A DNA stretch of 64,000 bases from Amycolatopsis taiwanensis DSM 45107. GTDB taxonomy: Bacteria > Actinomycetota > Actinomycetes > Mycobacteriales > Pseudonocardiaceae. Under the pieces are notes generated by a model. The model did not search any database. It was given only the letters and a program-made list of their open reading frames with translations, and had not been told where the DNA came from. Where the stretch lies: assembly GCF_000519205.1 (NCBI RefSeq), contig NZ_KI912598.1, positions 262,390 to 326,389 on the forward strand, given 5' to 3'. Of the stretch, positions 60,560-64,000 are shown piece by piece. Both the position numbers and the translations under genes were made by a program. Numbering within the stretch: the stretch's first letter is position 1; the number at the start of each line of letters is the position of its first letter.

Positions 60560-61324
60560 ATGAAGGACGACAGGGCCGGCCAGGGCTACCAGCGGGTGCT
60601 GCTGAAACTGGGTGGCGAGATGCTCGGTGGGGGATCGCTCGGGGTGGACCCGGACGTCGTGCACTCGGTCGCCGCGCAGATCGCGGAGGTCGTCCGCGGC
60701 GGCGTGCAGCTGGCGGTGGTCATCGGCGGCGGCAACTACTTCCGTGGCGCCGAGCTCTCCCAGCGGGGTATGGACCGCGACCGTGCCGACTACATGGCGA
60801 TGCTCGGCACCGTCATGAACTGCCTTGCGCTCCAGGACTTCCTGGAGAAGGAGGGCGTGCCGACCCGGGTACAGAGCGCGATCACCATGGGCCAGGTCGC
60901 CGAGCCCTACATTCCGCGGCGGGCCGAGCGGCACCTGGAAAAGGGCCGGGTGGTCATCTTCGCCGCCGGGGTGGGAATGCCGTACTTCTCCACCGACACG
61001 GCGGCCGCCCAGCGGGCGCTGGAGATCGGCTGCGAGGTCGTGCTGATGGCGAAGGCGGTCGACGGGGTTTTCACCGCGGACCCGAAGACCGACTCGAGCG
61101 CGAAGATGTTCGACGAGATCACCCACCGCGAGGTGCTCGAACGTGGCCTCAAGGTGGCCGACGCGACGGCCTTCAGCCTCTGCATGGACAACAACATGCC
61201 GATCATCGTGTTCAACCTGCTCACCGAGGGGAACATTGCTCGTGCGGTGAGTGGTGAGAGGATCGGCACGCTGGTCAGCACCCCGCCGGGGACCCAGGCC
61301 CCGGCAAGTGGTGGGATCGCATAG
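60560..61324 (+). CDS. pyrH: UMP kinase
   Basis: 254 residues. Amino-acid-kinase fold: RVLLKLGGEMLGGG, VVIGGGNYFRG, YMAMLGTVMNCLALQD, FAAGVGMPYFSTDTAAA and AKAVDGVFTADPK. It phosphorylates UMP to UDP. The ATG at 60560 has GGAGG four bases upstream. Next to tsf as in most Actinobacteria; frr follows. Confidence 0.96.
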   Translation: MKDDRAGQGYQRVLLKLGGEMLGGGSLGVDPDVVHSVAAQIAEVVRGGVQLAVVIGGGNYFRGAELSQRGMDRDRADYMAMLGTVMNCLALQDFLEKEGVPTRVQSAITMGQVAEPYIPRRAERHLEKGRVVIFAAGVGMPYFSTDTAAAQRALEIGCEVVLMAKAVDGVFTADPKTDSSAKMFDEITHREVLERGLKVADATAFSLCMDNNMPIIVFNLLTEGNIARAVSGERIGTLVSTPPGTQAPASGGIA

Positions 61325-61364
61325 GACGACGAGACATACTACGAATAGCCAATTGGGAGTAGCC

Positions 61365-61922
61365 GTGATCGACGAGACCCTCCTCGATGCCGAGGAGAAG
61401 ATGGAAAAAGCGGTGTCCTTCGCCAAGGAGGATCTGTCGTCGGTGCGGACCGGTCGGGCCAACCCGGCGATGTTCTCCCGGGTCATGGTGGAGGCATACG
61501 GCGCGACGGTGCCGCTGAACCAGGTGGCTAGCGTCAACATCCCCGAAGCCCGGATGGCGGTCGTCAAGCCGTATGACCAGAGCCAGCTCGGCGCGATCGA
61601 GCGGGCCATCCGGGACTCCGATCTCGGGGTGAACCCGAGCAACGACGGCACCATCATCCGGATCGTCATCCCGCAGCTGACCGAGGAGCGGCGGCGCGAG
61701 ATGGTCAAGGTGGCCAAGGGCAAGGGCGAAGACGCCAAGGTGCACATCCGCGGTGTCCGCCGCAAGGCCAAGGAGGAGCTGGACCGCATCGCCAAGGACG
61801 GTGAGGCCGGCGAGGACGAGGTCGCGCGCGCGGAGAAGGAGCTGCAGAACCTTACCGACAACTACGTGGGCCAGGTGGAAGAGCTCGTCAAGCACAAGGA
61901 AGCCGAGCTCCTCGAGGTCTGA
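61365..61922 (+). CDS. frr: ribosome recycling factor
   Basis: 185 residues. The triple-helix bundle has SVRTGRANPAMFSRVMVEAYG, VKPYDQSQLGAIERAIRDSDLG and TEERRREMVKVAKGKGEDAK. It splits post-termination ribosomes with EF-G. The GTG at 61365 has GGGAG about six bases upstream. Its stop overlaps the cdsA start by one base. Confidence 0.97.
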   Translation: MIDETLLDAEEKMEKAVSFAKEDLSSVRTGRANPAMFSRVMVEAYGATVPLNQVASVNIPEARMAVVKPYDQSQLGAIERAIRDSDLGVNPSNDGTIIRIVIPQLTEERRREMVKVAKGKGEDAKVHIRGVRRKAKEELDRIAKDGEAGEDEVARAEKELQNLTDNYVGQVEELVKHKEAELLEV

Positions 61923-62803
61923 TGGCCCAGGTGAGTGAAGAGCAGGGGGAGGTCGTGGCACCGACCCCGGAGCCGGCCGAACCGGCGAGGAAGACCTCGC
62001 GCGCCGGCCGCAACCTGCCGGCCGCGATCGCGGTCGGTCTTGTGCTGGGGGCGGCGGTCCTGATCTCGCTGCTCACCGTGCGCTACGTGTTCATCGGGGT
62101 CATCGCGGCGGCGATCGCGGTCGGCACCATCGAGTTCGCGCAGGCGCTGCGACGGGCCGCCGATATCCGGATCGCGCTGATCCCGGTGCTCGTCGGCGGC
62201 CAAGCCATGATCTGGCTGACCTGGCCGTTCGGTCGCGAAGGCGCGCTGGTCGCGTTCGCGGTCACCGTGCTGGTGTGCCTGCTGTGGCGGCTACGAGGCG
62301 GTGCGGAAGGCTACCTTCGCGACGCGACCGCGTCGGTCTTCGCCGCGGCCTACCTGCCGCTGTTCGCCTCGTTCGCGGCGATGCTGGTGACGCCGGCCAA
62401 CGGCGTGGGCCGCGTGCTCACCTTCCTGATCGGCGTGGTGGCCTCGGACACCGGCGGATACGTCGCCGGTGTGCTGAAGGGCAAGCACCCGATGGCCCCG
62501 TCGATCAGTCCGAAGAAAACCTGGGAGGGCTTCTCCGGTTCGATGATCGCCGGTGTCGCCGCGGGAGCGCTGAGCGTTTACTTCCTGCTCGATGGATTCG
62601 CCTGGCAGGGCGCCATCTTCGGCGCCGCCATCGTGCTCACCGCGACGCTCGGTGATCTGGTCGAGTCGCTGATCAAGCGGGATCTCGGCATCAAGGACAT
62701 GGGCACGATGCTGCCCGGCCACGGCGGCCTGATGGATCGTCTCGATTCGCTGTTACCGTCGGCCGTCGTTTCGTGGGTGCTGCTAACCGTCTTCGGCCAC
62801 TAA
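61922..62803 (+). CDS. cdsA: phosphatidate cytidylyltransferase
   Basis: 293 residues, about eight membrane helices after a charged N-terminus. The C-terminal signature SDTGGYVAGVLKGKHPMAPSISPKKTWEGF and LGDLVESLIKRDLGIKDMGTMLPGHGGLMDRLDS is complete. It makes CDP-diacylglycerol for phospholipid synthesis. Last gene of the rpsB-tsf-pyrH-frr-cdsA block. Confidence 0.96.
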   Translation: MAQVSEEQGEVVAPTPEPAEPARKTSRAGRNLPAAIAVGLVLGAAVLISLLTVRYVFIGVIAAAIAVGTIEFAQALRRAADIRIALIPVLVGGQAMIWLTWPFGREGALVAFAVTVLVCLLWRLRGGAEGYLRDATASVFAAAYLPLFASFAAMLVTPANGVGRVLTFLIGVVASDTGGYVAGVLKGKHPMAPSISPKKTWEGFSGSMIAGVAAGALSVYFLLDGFAWQGAIFGAAIVLTATLGDLVESLIKRDLGIKDMGTMLPGHGGLMDRLDSLLPSAVVSWVLLTVFGH

Positions 62804-62819
62804 CGTCCGAAATGGATAG

Positions 62820-62880
62820 TCTGCTGGAAGTGGCTTGGTTAGCGGTGCGGGTAGCGAAACCTCAAGCGGCCTCGCCGCTT
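62820..62880. repeat. short dispersed repeat with terminator-like hairpin
   Basis: GCGGTGCGGGTAGCGAAAC matches 57631-57648. AAGCGGC-CTC-GCCGCTT (62864-62880) is a perfect 7-bp stem matching the AAGCGGC ... GCCGCTT element at 57827-57843. Between these two blocks the 57.6-kb locus carries about 175 additional bases. It may terminate cdsA and the convergent VOC gene. Confidence 0.65.
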
Positions 62881-62914
62881 TGGAAAACACAACTTGGGTT
62901 CGTCACAAACTCAG

Positions 62915-63754
62915 TTAGTCGTCGTAGGGGTCGTCGACTTCGGCGCGGCTCCAGTTCTCGGCCGTGACCGAGCGGTCGACGATGGAGAAGATCGCGCCCG
63001 TCGGGTCGGCGAGGTGCGCGATGCGTCCCCACGGTGAGTCGTAGGGTTCGATCAGGACCTTCCCGCCGAGCAGGAGCGCATGCCCGGCCGTGGCATCCGT
63101 TCCGCGCGCGTGATCGATTTCGAAGTAGACCACCCAGTGCGGGGCCGTGTCGGGGTGGTATTCGGGTCCCATCACGTAGCGGTACAGCAGCGGCTGCTGA
63201 TTGAGCCGCCAGGCCACGTAGTCGATACTGCGGCCGTTGCCGATCCGGACGGCCTTGTAGTTGAACAACCGGCCGAAGAAGTGGTCGGTGGCCGCACCGT
63301 CGCGGGTGTTGAGGTCGGCGCTGGAGAAGGTGTTGGGCAGCCCGGAAACGAAGTCCCAGTCCGGCGGTGGTTGCCAGAGCACCACCGGGGCGCCGCTCGG
63401 GTCGATCGCGTGCACGACGCTGCCGCGGCGGGGAACGTCGACCGGTCCCAGCATCAGCTTCCCGCCGAGGTGCTCGATCCTGGCTGCGGCGTTGACAATG
63501 CTGGGCACCGAGATCCGGACCGTCCACCCGGTCGGCCAGCCCGCCCATGCATGGTAGAGACCGCTGGCGTCGAACGTCTCCAGGGACGCGGTCAGGTAGC
63601 GGCCGTTCGGGGTGGACGGGTCGCGGTCAAGGTGGTAGGTCCAGCCGAACAACCGGCCGTAGAAGTCCCGCGTCACGGCTTCGTCCGTGGTGGCGAGTTC
63701 GACCCAGCAGGGAACACCGGAGGGATTGGAGGTCGCGGGGATGTCGATGGACAT
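62915..63754 (-). CDS. VOC-superfamily protein, two glyoxalase-like domains
   Basis: 279 residues with two betaalphabetabetabeta repeats: PCWVELATTDEAVTRDFYGR and FGWTYHLD in the first, then TRDGAATDHFFGRLFNYKAV and HWVVYFEIDHARG in the second. Both end with the usual GGKLMLGPVDVPRRG / GGKVLIEPYDSPWGR block followed by DP.GA. Members include dioxygenases, glyoxalases and antibiotic-binding resistance proteins; nothing fixes the role. ATG start. Confidence 0.88.
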   Translation of the reverse strand: MSIDIPATSNPSGVPCWVELATTDEAVTRDFYGRLFGWTYHLDRDPSTPNGRYLTASLETFDASGLYHAWAGWPTGWTVRISVPSIVNAAARIEHLGGKLMLGPVDVPRRGSVVHAIDPSGAPVVLWQPPPDWDFVSGLPNTFSSADLNTRDGAATDHFFGRLFNYKAVRIGNGRSIDYVAWRLNQQPLLYRYVMGPEYHPDTAPHWVVYFEIDHARGTDATAGHALLLGGKVLIEPYDSPWGRIAHLADPTGAIFSIVDRSVTAENWSRAEVDDPYDD

Positions 63755-63799
63755 GTTCGCCTCCCCTCACGAGGAGAAACAGTCTGTTTTATTCAGAAC

Positions 63800-63930
63800 G
63801 TGTTCGGGTAGCCAGGCCGTGACTTTTTCCTCGTCGGCTGCCGGTTGACCACGATGGCGGCCTGCCTTCCCGCCCATGTGCAGCGTTGTGTTGTGTCAAC
63901 CAGCGTGCTCATCTCACGTTTTGAACTGTT
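63800..63930. repeat. dispersed repeat, copy without the nested hairpin
   Basis: GGTAGCCAGGCCGTG, GTCGGCTGCCGGT and GGCGGCCTGCC with a GTGCAG-CGTTGTG join parallel 17696-17880. This copy lacks the 58-base G/C hairpin block found there. No gene is seen in 63755-63940. Confidence 0.7.
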
Positions 63931-63940
63931 TCAGTGTGGT

Positions 63941-64000
63941 TCAGAACGCGCGGTCGGTCAGGCCGTGACGCTCCCGCGCGGTGTCCATCTCGCGGTGTGA
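63941..64000 (-). CDS. 3' end of an unidentified gene
   Basis: On the minus strand the last 60 bases read as 19 residues (HREMDTARERHGLTDRAF at the end) and a TGA stop at 63941. The composition is protein-like, but the fragment is too short to name. The gene would continue beyond the window. Confidence 0.35.
   Translation of the reverse strand, partial: SHREMDTARERHGLTDRAF

Overview
The window is high-GC actinobacterial chromosome, most likely from a filamentous Pseudonocardiaceae (Amycolatopsis-like). This is inferred from frequent GTG starts, ATGA/GTGA overlaps, a WhiG-type sporulation sigma factor, mycothiol-type and ESX-like proteins, and the order ffh ... rpsP-khpA-rimM-trmD-rplS-lepB-rnhB ... 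yraN-yifB-dprA-xerC-whiG ... rpsB-tsf-pyrH-frr-cdsA. No rRNA, tRNA, CRISPR array, complete insertion sequence or prophage was recognised.

Layout. (1) 1-3661: a tandem repeat, a maleylpyruvate-isomerase-like protein, a sodium:solute symporter and anmK (cell-wall sugar recycling). (2) 3904-5328: ftsY. (3) 5543-12583: a tandemly duplicated four-gene cassette of type VII/ESX-like proteins (short WxG protein, WxG protein with a long Ala/Gly-rich tail, LpqN-like protein, YbaB/EspL-like protein), followed by a membrane-anchored protein and a DUF4333-type lipoprotein. (4) 12584-31804: purine/allantoin catabolism: IclR regulator, malate synthase, a DUF6986-type aldolase, PucR, three-subunit xanthine dehydrogenase with an embedded 8-oxoguanine-deaminase-like gene, a frameshifted cysteine hydrolase with its PadR regulator, a cobalamin-binding protein, uricase/HIU hydrolase/OHCU decarboxylase, an HTH regulator, hydroxypyruvate isomerase, tartronate semialdehyde reductase, allantoinase and allantoicase. 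(5) 31811-36771: a decayed WxG gene, an MBL hydrolase, a CoA-binding protein with metY, a FhuF-like protein and an RlmA-like methyltransferase. (6) 37211-41260: amt-glnB-glnD behind a GlnR-like site. (7) 41307-43336: a small helical protein, Ku and a MarR regulator. (8) 43571-62803: the housekeeping block (SRP, ribosome, signal peptidase, RNase HII, DNA uptake and recombination, sigma factor, translation factors, CDP-DAG synthase). (9) 62915-64000: a VOC protein, a dispersed repeat and the tail of one more gene.

How it fits together. Xanthine is oxidised to urate, then taken through 5-hydroxyisourate and OHCU to allantoin, allantoate, urea and ureidoglycolate. Glyoxylate can leave through malate synthase, or through tartronate semialdehyde if a glyoxylate carboligase exists elsewhere. 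The nitrogen-sensing genes amt-glnB-glnD lie directly beyond this block. In other Actinobacteria ftsY sits next to amt-glnB-glnD-ffh, so regions 3-5 look like about 32 kb of accessory DNA inside an otherwise conserved neighbourhood. Several intergenic hairpin and tandem-repeat families recur, including one nested insertion.
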